From positions 496,001-560,000 of the forward strand of contig NZ_CP101508.1 of assembly GCF_024380015.1 (NCBI RefSeq): a DNA stretch of 64,000 nucleotides, in the 5' to 3' direction. Under the pieces are notes generated by a model. The model did no database searches, was not told where the DNA came from, and saw only the letters and a program-made list of their open reading frames with translations. This document shows positions 30,390-39,850 of this stretch, piece after piece; positions within the stretch are counted from its first letter, which is position 1, and each line of letters begins with the position of its first letter. The position numbers and the translations under genes are program-made. The DNA is from Photobacterium atrarenae (GTDB lineage Bacteria; Pseudomonadota; Gammaproteobacteria; Enterobacterales; Vibrionaceae).

Positions 30390-31001
30390 ATGCGTTTTTT
30401 GAGACGGACCGTATTGGGCGGTGGACTGGTGATGGTGTTAACCGGCTGTGCCACGCCGCCGCCGAAAGACCAGTCAAACTTATGTCATATCTTCCGCGAG
30501 CAGCCCGACTGGTATGAAGCCGGGCTGGACATGCAGGAAGCATGGGGCACCCCCATTCAGGTGGCGATGGCCTTTATCAAGCAGGAAAGCAGCTTTCGTC
30601 ATGACGCCCGGCCACCGAAGGACTATCTGCTGGGGTTCATCCCCTGGGGGCGGATCAGCAGTGCTTACGGCTATGCCCAGGCTCAGGATCCGGCTTGGGA
30701 GGACTACCAGAAGGCAACCGGCAATGGGGGCTCACGCACCAATTTTTCAGATTCGCTGATGTTTGTCGGCTGGTATACTCATGAAACTCAGCGTCAGCTG
30801 GGCGTCTCCAAGTGGGATGTCTATAACCAGTACCTGGCTTACCATGAAGGTCGGGGCGGCTACCGGCGCGGCAGTTATCGCGCGAAGCCGGGGGTGATGA
30901 AGGTGTCGCGCCGGGTTGAGCAACAGGCCAAGGATTATGGCTGGCAACTGAAGCAATGCCGACAGGAATTGGAAGAGAACCGTAGCTGGTGGCCGTTCTG
31001 A
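30390..31001 (+). CDS. Lipoprotein with lytic-transglycosylase (SLT-like) domain
   Basis: The 203-residue product has a lipoprotein signal peptide (RFLRRTVLGGGLVMVLTGC, lipobox LTGC). A lysozyme-like domain carries AFIKQESSFRHDARP, where the glutamate of QESSF matches the catalytic acid of soluble lytic transglycosylases. The later SSAYGYAQAQDPAWEDY and YLAYHEGRGGY fit the same fold. It probably cleaves or binds peptidoglycan at the outer membrane; activity is inferred. I chose the ATG at 30390 (GGGGA upstream) over 30366. The C-terminus ends in a basic/aromatic tail. It lies between gshA and luxS. Confidence 0.82.
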   Translation: MRFLRRTVLGGGLVMVLTGCATPPPKDQSNLCHIFREQPDWYEAGLDMQEAWGTPIQVAMAFIKQESSFRHDARPPKDYLLGFIPWGRISSAYGYAQAQDPAWEDYQKATGNGGSRTNFSDSLMFVGWYTHETQRQLGVSKWDVYNQYLAYHEGRGGYRRGSYRAKPGVMKVSRRVEQQAKDYGWQLKQCRQELEENRSWWPF

Positions 31002-31070
31002 GCCAATAAGCACAGGAACAGCTAAGCTATGGAGAGAGCAGAATCACGAAGGGCAAAGGAGAAGGAAGCA

Positions 31071-31589
31071 ATGCCATTACTCGATAGTTTTACGGTCGAC
31101 CACACCCGCATGCACGCACCGGCGGTCCGGGTGGCCAAAACCATGCAAACGCCGAAGGGCGATACCATTACTGTGTTTGATTTGCGCTTCTGCCGCCCGA
31201 ATGCAGACATCTTGGGGGAACGGGGCATTCACACTCTGGAGCACCTTTTTGCCGGCTTTATGCGTGATCATTTGAACTCTGAGCAGGTGGAAATTATTGA
31301 TATTTCGCCGATGGGTTGCCGGACCGGCTTTTATATGAGCCTGATTGGTACGCCGAGCGAGCAGCAGGTGGCTGAGAGCTGGCGGGCGGCGATGGAAGAT
31401 GTCTTGAACGTGGCCTCTCAGGACCAAATCCCAGAGTTGAATGAATACCAGTGTGGTACCTATATGATGCACTCGCTGGAAGATGCGAAGGATATTGCCA
31501 AGCATATTCTGGTCCAGGGCATTGATGTGAACCAGAATGAAGAGCTGGCGTTGCCGGAATCCATGCTGCAGAAGCTGAATGTGAAGTAA
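31071..31589 (+). CDS. luxS: S-ribosylhomocysteine lyase (autoinducer-2 synthase)
   Basis: LuxS cleaves S-ribosylhomocysteine to homocysteine and the AI-2 precursor DPD, linking the activated-methyl cycle to quorum sensing. The 172-residue protein has the metal site His54-Thr-Leu-Glu57-His58 and Cys128 (in EYQCGTY), plus the catalytic Cys83 in [10 protein letters not shown]. The frame is open from 31029. The ATG at 31071 follows AAGGAGAAGGAAGCA and gives the family start [11 protein letters not shown]. In Vibrionaceae luxS commonly sits near gshA, as here. A bidirectional terminator follows. Confidence 0.98.
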   Translation: MPLLDSFTVDHTRMHAPAVRVAKTMQTPKGDTITVFDLRFCRPNADILGERGIHTLEHLFAGFMRDHLNSEQVEIIDISPMGCRTGFYMSLIGTPSEQQVAESWRAAMEDVLNVASQDQIPELNEYQCGTYMMHSLEDAKDIAKHILVQGIDVNQNEELALPESMLQKLNVK

Positions 31590-31645
31590 CGGAGTCGCGC
31601 TTTTGGGGGCTATCTCCCTCGGAGTGCATCTGGAATGTGAAATTA

Positions 31646-31671
31646 AAAAAGCCGGTGAATGCCGGCTTTTT
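31646..31671. terminator. Bidirectional terminator between luxS and the CorC/HlyC-type gene
   Basis: AAAAAGCCGG, TGAATG, CCGGCTTTTT: a symmetric stem with A and T runs, placed between convergent genes. Confidence 0.92.
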
Positions 31672-31683
31672 CATGGCAGGTGA

Positions 31684-32967
31684 TCAGGCGACCCGGCTTT
31701 TTTTCGCCGGGGGGGCCAGTACCTTGACCAGCTTGATCATGTTGTCCGAGACTTCGACGATTTCCATCTGGTGGCCACCAACTTCAATACTCAGGCGGCA
31801 GTCCGGAATGTCTTCGAGGTGTTCAAGGATCAGGCCATTGAGGGTGCGCGGGCCATCCGTGGGCAGATCCCAGTTCAGGCTCTTGTTAAGATCGCGGATA
31901 TTGGCGGTGCCTTCAATCATCAGGCTGCCGTCGGCCTGCGGGGTGATCTCTTCGGCCAGGGTCGGGGTGATCGAGGTGGTAAACTCACCGACAATCTCCT
32001 CAAGGATATCCTCCAGGGTGATCAGGCCCTGGATGTCGCCGTATTCATCGACAATCAGTCCGATCCGTTCTTTATTACGCTGGAACTTCAGCAACTGGAT
32101 ATTGAGCGGGGTGCCTTCCGGGATGAAGTAGACCTCATCGGCCGCCCGGAGCAGGTTGGCTTTACTGAAATCGTTCTTGTCCATCATCAGGCGGTAGGCT
32201 TCGCGTACTCGCAGCATGCCGACCACTTCGTCAATGTTGTCGCGGTACAGCACAATCCGTCCGTGGGCGGAGTGGCTGAGCTGGCGGACGATGGATTTCC
32301 AGTCATCATTGATGTTGATCCCAGCAATATCGCTGCGCGGGACCATGAGATCTTCGACCGTAACATTTTCCAGATCGAGGATCGACAGCAGCATGTCCTG
32401 GTGGCGGCGCGGGATCAGGCCGCCGGCTTCGTTCACCACCGTCCGGAGTTCATCCGAGCTGAGCTTGGCATCGTCTAAGGCATCGACCTTCAGGCCGACC
32501 AGACGCAGGAAACCGTTGGTGATCCCGTTGACCAGCCAGACCAGCGGGTAGAGGATCCGCATCAGAAATTGCAGCACGATACTGCTGGTGTAGGACACGC
32601 GTTCCGGGTAGAGGGCGGCCAGGGTTTTCGGGGTCACCTCGGCAAATACCAATACCACCAGGGTCAGTGCACCGGTGGCGATTGCGACCCCCATGTCGCC
32701 GTAGAGCCGCATCCCGAGGATAGTAGCAATGGCCGATGCCAGAATGTTAACCAGGTTGTTGCCGATCAGGATCAGGCCGATCAGGCGATCCGGTCGCCCC
32801 AGCAGCTTTTCAACGCGCTTGGCCCCCCGGTGTCCTTGGTTGGCAAGATGCCGCAGCTTATAGCGGTTGAGTGACATCATGCCGGTTTCAGAACCGGAGA
32901 AGTATCCGGAAATGACGAGAAGTAATATCAGGAGGGAGAATAAGACTCCCGTGGATATATCGTCCAA
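31684..32967 (-). CDS. CNNM/HlyC-CorC family membrane protein (DUF21 + CBS pair + CorC_HlyC)
   Basis: The 427-residue protein has an N-terminal DUF21/CNNM membrane domain (about 5-190, four hydrophobic segments including LVISGYFSGSETGMMSLNRYK). A CBS pair follows (about 200-330, VPRSDIAGININDDW to GLIVDEYGDIQGLITLEDILEEIVGEF), then a C-terminal CorC_HlyC domain. It resembles E. coli YfjD/CorB. Members are implicated in magnesium or cobalt efflux, but the ion here is inferred only from family. The GTG/ATG context is unremarkable. The adjacent ypjD-like gene lies upstream on the same strand, 86 bp away, so the two may be co-transcribed. Confidence 0.88.
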   Translation of the reverse strand: MDDISTGVLFSLLILLLVISGYFSGSETGMMSLNRYKLRHLANQGHRGAKRVEKLLGRPDRLIGLILIGNNLVNILASAIATILGMRLYGDMGVAIATGALTLVVLVFAEVTPKTLAALYPERVSYTSSIVLQFLMRILYPLVWLVNGITNGFLRLVGLKVDALDDAKLSSDELRTVVNEAGGLIPRRHQDMLLSILDLENVTVEDLMVPRSDIAGININDDWKSIVRQLSHSAHGRIVLYRDNIDEVVGMLRVREAYRLMMDKNDFSKANLLRAADEVYFIPEGTPLNIQLLKFQRNKERIGLIVDEYGDIQGLITLEDILEEIVGEFTTSITPTLAEEITPQADGSLMIEGTANIRDLNKSLNWDLPTDGPRTLNGLILEHLEDIPDCRLSIEVGGHQMEIVEVSDNMIKLVKVLAPPAKKSRVA

Positions 32968-33053
32968 AAAGTTATGCCCTTAACGTTTCTGTTACAAATA
33001 ATGTGTACCCGGAGTGGGTGGGTGTCAAACCAAAGATGGCTTCATCATCGGCA

Positions 33054-33851
33054 TCAGATACCGATGATGATCTCTTTGACAAACCGGCTCCCGAAGTAGG
33101 CCAGTGTCAACAGGAAAGCCCCGACCAGGCTGAACCAGATCACCCGGCGCCCGCGCCAGCCTTTCTGGTAGTGGCCCCACAGCAGGACGCTGTAGACGCA
33201 CCAGGCGAGCAGGGACAGAACGGCCTTGTGCAGCTTTCCTTGCGCCAGCATATCCTGAATGAAGATAAAACCGGTGATCAGGGTGAGCGTCAGGAGCGAA
33301 TTTCCGACCAAAATGATCTTGAAAAGTTGTCGTTCCACCATCATTAAAGGGGGAATGTTGGGGTTGATCATCAGGCTCTTTTTCTTTTTTAGTTTGTGAT
33401 CGAGCCAGGCCAGCTGCACCGCATACAGCGTAGCAATCATCAGCGTGGAGTAGGAGAACAGCGCCAGGGAGATATGCAGCAGCACCTGCGGGTGTGCTTC
33501 CAGGTGGGTAATAAACGAGCCCGGAAGCAAGGTGGCCGCGGACAGGTTGATGGCGGCGAAGCTGTAGACCACCGGCAGCAGAAACCAGACTCTGATCCGC
33601 AAGATGGCAACCGTGGTCAGCAGGGCGATGATCAGGCTGATCAGTGAGGCGACGTTGAGAATACTTAAGTTCTGGCCAACATCGCCGTGGATCAGGTCTT
33701 TCAGCAACAGGATATGCAAGGCAATCGCAGCCAGCGCAGTCATGAAGACCGGTTTGGTTTTGATGCCGTTACTGTTGGTCAACCCAGGAACAACCAGCCC
33801 CAGGGCGAGTAAATATAAGCAAGCAGCCATGAAGGCTATCAACATATCCAT
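33054..33851 (-). CDS. ypjD: YpjD/CcsA-like inner-membrane protein
   Basis: The 265-residue protein has about eight hydrophobic segments and the CcsA-type core LHISLALFSYSTLMIATLYAVQLAWLDHKLKKKK (positions 33372-33476). It is the size of E. coli YpjD. The CcsA family handles heme in cytochrome c maturation, but YpjD proteins next to ffh have no proven role, and I see no clear tryptophan-rich heme motif. It is divergent from ffh. The 211-bp gap holds a -10-like TATACT near 34013 on the plus strand. The ypjD-ffh divergence is conserved in related bacteria. Confidence 0.85.
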   Translation of the reverse strand: MDMLIAFMAACLYLLALGLVVPGLTNSNGIKTKPVFMTALAAIALHILLLKDLIHGDVGQNLSILNVASLISLIIALLTTVAILRIRVWFLLPVVYSFAAINLSAATLLPGSFITHLEAHPQVLLHISLALFSYSTLMIATLYAVQLAWLDHKLKKKKSLMINPNIPPLMMVERQLFKIILVGNSLLTLTLITGFIFIQDMLAQGKLHKAVLSLLAWCVYSVLLWGHYQKGWRGRRVIWFSLVGAFLLTLAYFGSRFVKEIIIGI

Positions 33852-34062
33852 AGTCGACTGAACAAGTTAAGGTGATTTGAACCCGCAATTATACCTGCTC
33901 AATGTCTCGCCGCCAATGTAATGGCGGCCGGAATCTGTGGCGAAGAACTCAGTTCGCAGTTGAACTGAAAGTAAAGTCGCCGCCAGAACATGAAAGCAGG
34001 CAGCGGAATGCGGTATACTCACAAGATCTTGCAGATTTAGTTGCGTAACGAGCGAGTAGCAC

Positions 34063-35430
34063 ATGTTCGAAAATTTATCGGAGCGTTTATCGCGAACGCT
34101 CAAGAATATCAGCGGCCGCGGTCGCCTGACGGACGACAACATCAAGGATACGCTGCGTGAAGTACGTATGGCGTTACTCGAAGCCGATGTTGCGCTTCCT
34201 GTTGTCCGTGATTTCGTCAAGCGCGTGAAAGAGCGTGCGGTTGGGACGGAAGTTTCCAAAAGCCTGACCCCGGGGCAGGAGTTCATTAAGATTGTTCAGG
34301 CTGAGCTTGAGCAGGTCATGGGTGAGTCCAATGAAGATCTGAACCTGGCCAGCCAGCCACCGGCGGTGATCCTGATGGCCGGTTTGCAGGGTGCCGGTAA
34401 AACCACCAGTGTCGGTAAGCTGGGTAAATTGCTCAAAGAGCGCCAGAAGAAGAAGGTGCTGGTGGTGTCTGCCGACGTCTACCGTCCGGCGGCGATCAAG
34501 CAGCTGGAAACCCTGGCGGGCGATATCGGCATTGAGTTCTTCCCGTCAAGTCCGGACCAGAAGCCGGTCGATATTGCCAACGCGGCGGTGGATCATGCCA
34601 AACGCAAGTTCTTTGATGTCCTGATTGTCGATACCGCGGGTCGCCTTCATGTTGACAGCGAAATGATGGACGAAATTAAAGACGTCCATCAGGCGCTCAA
34701 CCCGGTTGAAACCCTGTTCGTGGTCGATGCGATGACGGGTCAGGATGCGGCGAATACCGCCAAGGCCTTTGACGAAGCGCTGCCGCTGACCGGTGTGGTG
34801 CTGACCAAGGTCGACGGTGATGCCCGCGGCGGTGCCGCGCTGTCGGTGCGCCATATCACCGGCAAGCCGATCAAGTTCCTTGGTGTGGGTGAGAAAACCG
34901 ATGCCCTGGAGCCGTTCCATCCGGATCGGGTCGCTTCCCGTATCCTCGGCATGGGTGATGTGCTGTCGCTGATCGAAGATCTGGAACGCAACGTCGATAA
35001 AGACCAAGCGGAACAGCTGGCGAAGAAATTCAAAGAGAAGAAAGGTTTCGATCTGGAAGATTTCCGCAGTCAGTTGCAGCAGATGAAAAAGATGGGCGGC
35101 ATGATGGGCATGCTGGACAAGCTGCCGGGCATGTCGCAACTGCCGGACAATGTCAAAGACCAAGTGGATGACAAACAGTTCGTGCAGATGGAAGCTATCA
35201 TTAACTCGATGACACCGGGAGAGCGTGAGCGACCTGAGCTGATCAAGGGCTCGCGCAAGAAACGGATTGCCCTCGGCTCTGGTACTCAGGTGCAGGATGT
35301 GAACCGTCTGCTGAAGCAGTTTACCCAGATGCAGAAGATGATGAAAAAGATGCAGAAGGGCGGAATGAAGAACATGATGCGCAATATGAAGGGCATGATG
35401 CCGGGCGGCGGGATGTTCCCGGGCCGTTAA
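34063..35430 (+). CDS. ffh: Signal recognition particle protein Ffh
   Basis: Ffh binds 4.5S RNA and signal sequences of nascent inner-membrane proteins and, with FtsY, targets them to the translocon. The 455-residue protein has an N domain (1-95), then a GTPase G domain with P-loop GLQGAGKTTS (about 107-116), VDTAGR and TKVDGDARGG. The methionine-rich M domain (about 325-455) includes MKKMGGMMGMLDKLPGM and ends in KGMMPGGGMF. It lies directly upstream of the rpsP operon, as in E. coli. Confidence 0.98.
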   Translation: MFENLSERLSRTLKNISGRGRLTDDNIKDTLREVRMALLEADVALPVVRDFVKRVKERAVGTEVSKSLTPGQEFIKIVQAELEQVMGESNEDLNLASQPPAVILMAGLQGAGKTTSVGKLGKLLKERQKKKVLVVSADVYRPAAIKQLETLAGDIGIEFFPSSPDQKPVDIANAAVDHAKRKFFDVLIVDTAGRLHVDSEMMDEIKDVHQALNPVETLFVVDAMTGQDAANTAKAFDEALPLTGVVLTKVDGDARGGAALSVRHITGKPIKFLGVGEKTDALEPFHPDRVASRILGMGDVLSLIEDLERNVDKDQAEQLAKKFKEKKGFDLEDFRSQLQQMKKMGGMMGMLDKLPGMSQLPDNVKDQVDDKQFVQMEAIINSMTPGERERPELIKGSRKKRIALGSGTQVQDVNRLLKQFTQMQKMMKKMQKGGMKNMMRNMKGMMPGGGMFPGR

Positions 35431-35490
35431 GGCTTTCTTTATCTGCTCAGGGATATTTTACGTTTGCTGGTGAAAATTTAGCTAAAGCGG

Positions 35491-35562
35491 TTGCATTCGT
35501 CAGTTTTCGGAGTAAAATTCCCGAGCTTAATTTGGCACGGGCCCCGTTAATTTAGCGGGGCC
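35491..35562 (+). promoter_or_regulatory. rpsP operon promoter and leader hairpin
   Basis: TTGCAT (35491-35496), a 16-bp spacer and TAAAAT (35513-35518) form a good promoter. The leader then contains GGCCCCG (35540-35546) and CGGGGCC (35556-35562), a 7-bp GC stem with a 9-nt loop, followed by a T-rich but interrupted tract. It could be an attenuator or a ribosomal-protein leader; the role is inferred. Confidence 0.65.
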
Positions 35563-35594
35563 ACTTTAATTTACAGTAATGCAAAGAGGACGAT

Positions 35595-35843
35595 ATGGTA
35601 ACCATTCGTTTGGCACGTCACGGCGCTAAAAAGCGTCCATTCTATCACATCGTTGTTGCTGACTCTCGCGCTGCTCGCGACGGTCGTAACATTGAGAAAA
35701 TTGGCTTCTTCAATCCAGTAGCGAAAGGTCAGGAAGAGCGTCTGCGTCTGGACCTGGACCGTGTTAACCACTGGGTAGGTCAAGGTGCAACTGTATCTGA
35801 CCGCGCAGCTAAGCTAATCAAAGACGCTGCTAAAGCGGCTTAA
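35595..35843 (+). CDS. rpsP: 30S ribosomal protein S16
   Basis: S16 is an early-assembly protein of the small ribosomal subunit. The 82-residue basic protein has the family start [25 protein letters not shown] and the block [13 protein letters not shown], with the normal length. The ATG follows AAAGAGGACGAT. Codon use is strongly biased toward high expression. It is the first gene of rpsP-rimM-trmD-rplS, with its own promoter and a hairpin-containing leader. Confidence 0.98.
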   Translation: MVTIRLARHGAKKRPFYHIVVADSRAARDGRNIEKIGFFNPVAKGQEERLRLDLDRVNHWVGQGATVSDRAAKLIKDAAKAA

Positions 35844-35868
35844 TTAGCCCTGTCTGGTAGCAGAAACG

Positions 35869-36402
35869 ATGAGTTCAAGTAACCAAGACTACGTTGTTGT
35901 CGGTAAACTGGGTGCCTCCTACGGTATCAAGGGTTGGCTCAAAGTTTTTTCCTACACAGAACAGTCAGAAAGCATTTTTTCCTATCAGCCGTGGCTTGTG
36001 AAAGTCAAGGGTGAGTGGAAGGAGTTCCGCGTTGAGTCGTGGAAACGCCATGGTCAGGGTATGGTCGCGAAGTTAGAGGGATTGGAGGTCCGCGAGGACG
36101 CTCAGATGTTCACTAACTGTGAAGTGGCAATACCGGCCGACCAATTACCAGCGTTGTCAGATGAAGAATTCTACTGGCGCGAGTTGTATGGCATGACAGT
36201 GGTCACGACCGAAGGTTACGACCTGGGGAAAGTCACTGACATCCTGGAAACAGGATCCAACGACGTACTGGTGGTCAAGGCCAACCTGAAAGATGCTTTC
36301 GGACAAAAGGAACGTTTAATTCCGTTCCTCGATGAGCAGGTCATCAAGTCGATTGATCGCACTGCTCAGCGGATCGAAGTTGACTGGGATCCTGGATTTT
36401 AA
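35869..36402 (+). CDS. rimM: Ribosome maturation factor RimM
   Basis: RimM helps assemble the 30S head by binding S19 and 16S rRNA. The 177-residue protein has an N-terminal RimM domain ([22 protein letters not shown], about 10-31) and a C-terminal PRC-barrel (about 100-177) with [23 protein letters not shown] and [14 protein letters not shown]. It lies 25 bp after rpsP, in the conserved operon. The unusual residue choice QSESIFSY in the linker is within family variation. Confidence 0.97.
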   Translation: MSSSNQDYVVVGKLGASYGIKGWLKVFSYTEQSESIFSYQPWLVKVKGEWKEFRVESWKRHGQGMVAKLEGLEVREDAQMFTNCEVAIPADQLPALSDEEFYWRELYGMTVVTTEGYDLGKVTDILETGSNDVLVVKANLKDAFGQKERLIPFLDEQVIKSIDRTAQRIEVDWDPGF

Positions 36403-36423
36403 TCCCCGGTAATAGGTGAACAA

Positions 36424-37170
36424 ATGAAGGTAGGCATTGTTAGCCTGTTTCCTGACATGTTTCACGCCATTACCAATTTTGGGGTGACAGGCCAGGCGGT
36501 AAAGAAAGGCCTTTTGTCGGTAGAAACGTGGAACCCCCGCGATTTTACCCATGACAAGCACCGGACGGTCGATGATCGACCTTACGGCGGCGGACCGGGC
36601 ATGTTGATGATGGTGCAGCCTTTGCGCGATGCCATTCACGCGGCCAAACAATCTGTCGAAGGTCAGGCTAAAGTTATTTACCTCTCCCCTCAGGGCCGTA
36701 AGCTGGATCAAGCGGGTGTTGAGGAGCTGGCGCAGAATGAGAATCTGATTCTGATCTGCGGCCGCTATGAAGGGGTAGATGAGCGCATTATCCAACAAGA
36801 GGTAGACGAAGAATGGTCTATCGGGGATTTTGTGCTAACGGGCGGTGAATTGCCGGCCATGACGTTGGTTGATGCAGTGGTTCGGTTTGTACCGGGCGTA
36901 CTGGGTGACTTTGCGTCGGCAGAAGAAGATTCTTTTGCCAATGGCCTGCTGGATTGTCCGCATTATACGCGTCCTGAAAGGTTGGACGGGCAGGAAGTCC
37001 CTCAGGTCTTGCTGTCTGGCAACCACAAGGACATTAGCCGCTGGCGGTTGAAACAATCGCTGGGCCGAACCTGGCTGAGAAGACCAGAGCTCCTGGAAAA
37101 CCTAGCTCTGACTGACGATCAGGAATTCTTGCTGGCGGAATTTATCCGTGAACACAAAGCAAGTAATTAA
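36424..37170 (+). CDS. trmD: tRNA (guanine-N1)-methyltransferase TrmD
   Basis: TrmD methylates G37 next to the anticodon, preventing frameshifting. The 248-residue protein is a SPOUT-fold (knotted) methyltransferase. It has [11 protein letters not shown] at the start, [22 protein letters not shown] and the knot region [14 protein letters not shown]. The GGTGAACAA site precedes the ATG, 21 bp after rimM. It is the third gene of the operon and is followed by rplS after a 36-bp gap. Confidence 0.98.
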   Translation: MKVGIVSLFPDMFHAITNFGVTGQAVKKGLLSVETWNPRDFTHDKHRTVDDRPYGGGPGMLMMVQPLRDAIHAAKQSVEGQAKVIYLSPQGRKLDQAGVEELAQNENLILICGRYEGVDERIIQQEVDEEWSIGDFVLTGGELPAMTLVDAVVRFVPGVLGDFASAEEDSFANGLLDCPHYTRPERLDGQEVPQVLLSGNHKDISRWRLKQSLGRTWLRRPELLENLALTDDQEFLLAEFIREHKASN

Positions 37171-37206
37171 TTTTATTAGTATCAGTTTATTCTAGGGTAT
37201 ATACCA

Positions 37207-37557
37207 ATGAGTAATATCATCAAAGCTCTTGAGCAAGAGCAAATGAAACAAGACCTGCCAACGTTCGCACCAGGTGACACTGTTGTTGTTCAGGTTAAGG
37301 TAAAAGAAGGTAACCGCGAGCGTCTACAGGCTTTCGAAGGCGTTGTAATCGCTAAGCGTAACCGTGGTCTACATTCTGCGTTCACTGTTCGTAAAATCTC
37401 GAACGGTGAAGGCGTTGAGCGTGCGTTCCAAACTCACTCTCCAATCGTTGACAGCATTACTGTTAAGCGTCGCGGTGCAGTACGTCGTGCCAAGCTGTAC
37501 TACCTGCGTGAGCGTTCTGGTAAAGCGGCTCGTATCAAAGAGAAGCTTGCTAAGTAA
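37207..37557 (+). CDS. rplS: 50S ribosomal protein L19
   Basis: L19 sits at the interface of the two ribosomal subunits. The 116-residue protein has the family's [33 protein letters not shown] (positions 37264-37362), [21 protein letters not shown] and the basic tail [22 protein letters not shown]. Codon bias is strong. It is the last gene of the rpsP operon and is followed by a strong terminator. Confidence 0.98.
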   Translation: MSNIIKALEQEQMKQDLPTFAPGDTVVVQVKVKEGNRERLQAFEGVVIAKRNRGLHSAFTVRKISNGEGVERAFQTHSPIVDSITVKRRGAVRRAKLYYLRERSGKAARIKEKLAK

Positions 37558-37580
37558 TTCGTCGCGTAAGACGTTTATAG

Positions 37581-37608
37581 AAAACCCGCCACCCGGCGGG
37601 TTTTTTTT
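37581..37608 (+). terminator. Terminator of the rpsP-rplS operon
   Basis: AAAACCCGCC, ACCC, GGCGGGTTTT, then a long T-run: a textbook intrinsic terminator. Confidence 0.95.
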
Positions 37609-38016
37609 ATCCACTCCCCAATCCCTTTTCCCGAAGCCGTTGTTTTGAAGCTGTCTCTTTTTCGTAAGGGGACGCTTGTGTTGCGTATGCCTGTTGCTTG
37701 TTGTTTGTCGCAAAGGGGCATCATGCTTTCCGACACTGTGGCTGACCCTGGTGTTCGCGTTGCTTGACTGTGCGCTGCTGAACGTCGCCGATGTTGCTTC
37801 GTCAGCTTCAGAGCCTCATCTCTGAAATTGGATTTTGAGCTTCCGGCGTCGCTGCCTCAAGGATACAGGGGGACCGTAGAGATGGTTTGTCAGCGGCGCA
37901 GAGGATTTCATGCTAGCTGTGGATGAACGCGGAGGCGGGGTGCGAGCACGGGAGAATACTGCCGGGTCGATGAATTCTGAGGAGAAGGTGTATGGCAGGG
38001 ATGAAATCTAGGCTAA
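37609..38016. other. Gene-free region between rplS and the second repeat copy
   Basis: About 410 bp with no credible gene on either strand: frames are short and lack ribosome sites. I see no strong hairpin and no recognisable RNA. It ends at the 160-bp repeat, so it may be a site of past insertion or decay. Confidence 0.45.
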
Positions 38017-38176
38017 TACCAATCGCAGTAAATAACTGGTCATTCTAGCTTGTTCAAATGCTCGATAACTGCGTTAGAATTTTTGACTGTAGAATAACTA
38101 CTTATCTAAAAATTCTATCTTGTTCTCAAACATTTTTCCGGCGCTATTTCTGATCACTTACTTACTTTGATTGGTA
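38017..38176. repeat. 160-bp palindrome-ended intergenic repeat, copy 2 (MITE-like)
   Basis: Same length, ends and internal inverted repeat as the element at 7789-7948, about 96% identical by eye. It lies between the rplS and cstA ends, immediately beside the cstA terminator. The two copies are in the same orientation relative to the window. Confidence 0.8.
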
Positions 38177-38179
38177 TAA

Positions 38180-38207
38180 AAAGAAACCAGCCGTCGGGCT
38201 GGTTTCT
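38180..38207 (-). terminator. Terminator of cstA
   Basis: On the minus strand AGAAACCAGCC, a 4-nt loop and GGCTGGTTTCT are followed by TTTTT. It lies 23 bp past the cstA stop. Confidence 0.9.
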
Positions 38208-38229
38208 GTGGGTGAAGCGTGAGCTTGGG

Positions 38230-39714
38230 TTAAGCGGTTTCCAGCTTGCCTTTGGTTTCTTCGTCGTCGGCCAGGTCGGTTTCCCCTTTGCCTTTCGAGC
38301 GTTTGATGACAAACACGGTTGCGGCCAGGGCGCCGATGATGCCGGCGGTGGTCGAGATGTTCATCGGCAGGCCAAAGCCCAGCTGGCTGTTATTCAGGAT
38401 GAAGGTAATACAGACCGTAGTCATAAAGATGGCCGGGATGGTGGTTACCCAGTGCAGCTTGTTATGGCGCAGCAGGTAAGCCGATGCAGTCCACAGCATC
38501 ATCACCGCAGTGGTCTGGTTGGCAAAGCCGAAGTAGCGCCAAATCACTCCGAAGTCGACCTGCGTCAGGATGCCGCCAATCACGAACAGGGGCAGAGCCA
38601 TCAGCAGGCGGTTGCGCAGGGTTTTCTGCTCCAGGTTGAAGTACTCGGCCAGGATCAGACGGCTGGAGCGGAATGCGGTGTCGCCTGAAGTGATTGGCAG
38701 AATGACCACACCCAGGAAGGCGACAATCCCACCGAAGACACCCAGCAAGCCGATAGAAGAGCTGTAAACCACGTTACCCGGACCACCGTTCTTCACCGCT
38801 TCAGACAAACCTTCGACAGAGCCGAAGAAAGACAGCGCCAGGGCACACCAGATCAGGGCAATCACGCCTTCACCAATCATGGCACCGTAGAACACGAAGC
38901 GGCCGTTTTTCTCATTCTCCATGCAACGCGCCATCAGCGGTGACTGGGTGGCGTGGAAGCCGGAAATGGCACCACAGGCAATGGTGATGAACAAGGCAGG
39001 CCACAGCGGCAGATCGTTCGGGTTCATGTTGGTGAACATCTGGCTCATTTCATAGTCGCCCAGCAGCGTGTGCTCGCTGGAGAAACCAATCGCAGTGATC
39101 AGGCCGACCGACATGAAGATCAGCAGCGCACCGAACAGCGGGTAGAAGCGGCCGATGATCTTATCGACCGGAACAATGGTCGCGATGATGTAGTAGGCGA
39201 AGATGATGCCGACCATGGTGGTCATCGACAGGCCCAGGTCGGTCTGCTCGTTAACCAGGTTGGTGATCATGCCTGCCGGTGCAGAAACGAAGACCACACC
39301 CACCAGCAGCAACAGGACAATGGCAAAAATGTTCATGAAATGCTTGGCGCCTTTGCCCAGGTAGCGGCCGGAGATGGTCGGCACGGATGCACCGCCGTTG
39401 CGCACGGACAGCATGCCGGAGAAGTAGTCGTGGACGGCACCGGCAAAGATACAACCCAGGACGATCCACAGCATGGCTGCCGGACCGTACAGGGCCCCCA
39501 TGATCGGGCCGAAGATCGGGCCGACACCGGCAATGTTCAGCAATTGCACCAGGTACACTTTCTTGTTCGACATCGGCACATAGTCGACGCCGTCTTGTTT
39601 GCTGTAAGCCGGTGTCTGGCGGTTTTCGTTAATGCCGAACACTTTCTCGATAAATGCACCGTAGATGAAGTATCCACCTACCAGTGCAGCCACGCACATC
39701 AGGAACCAGGTCAT
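38230..39714 (-). CDS. cstA: CstA-family carbon starvation protein (probable pyruvate/peptide transporter)
   Basis: The 494-residue polytopic membrane protein has the CstA core. Blocks include LLNIAGVGPIFGPIMGALYGPAAMLWIVLG (positions 39459-39548), HDYFSGMLSVRNGGASVPTISGRYLG, ACGAISGFHATQSPLMARCM and ITSGDTAFRSSRL. It is much shorter than E. coli CstA or BtsT (about 700 residues), the form usual in Vibrionaceae. The frame is open further upstream; I chose the ATG at 39714. The neighbouring btsSR pair and the upstream LytTR-type repeats suggest induction by extracellular pyruvate, as for E. coli btsT; the actual substrate is inferred. Confidence 0.88.
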   Translation of the reverse strand: MTWFLMCVAALVGGYFIYGAFIEKVFGINENRQTPAYSKQDGVDYVPMSNKKVYLVQLLNIAGVGPIFGPIMGALYGPAAMLWIVLGCIFAGAVHDYFSGMLSVRNGGASVPTISGRYLGKGAKHFMNIFAIVLLLLVGVVFVSAPAGMITNLVNEQTDLGLSMTTMVGIIFAYYIIATIVPVDKIIGRFYPLFGALLIFMSVGLITAIGFSSEHTLLGDYEMSQMFTNMNPNDLPLWPALFITIACGAISGFHATQSPLMARCMENEKNGRFVFYGAMIGEGVIALIWCALALSFFGSVEGLSEAVKNGGPGNVVYSSSIGLLGVFGGIVAFLGVVILPITSGDTAFRSSRLILAEYFNLEQKTLRNRLLMALPLFVIGGILTQVDFGVIWRYFGFANQTTAVMMLWTASAYLLRHNKLHWVTTIPAIFMTTVCITFILNNSQLGFGLPMNISTTAGIIGALAATVFVIKRSKGKGETDLADDEETKGKLETA

Positions 39715-39850
39715 AGGGTTATCTCTCTTCCGATTGGACTGGATTTGTTTTGCGACCGGGGCCCTGACTTCTACGGGCGGGGATCGGCAAAACTTCTTTG
39801 AATTCATGCCATGCTACCGCGCGTTGGCATAGATGCACGTGCTGATCCAC

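Noticed and set aside
33003..33347. 114-codon plus-strand frame opposite the ypjD-like gene
   Set aside because: Antisense to a convincing membrane protein; its translation is Gln/Asp/Pro-rich in the way that antisense of hydrophobic segments usually is.
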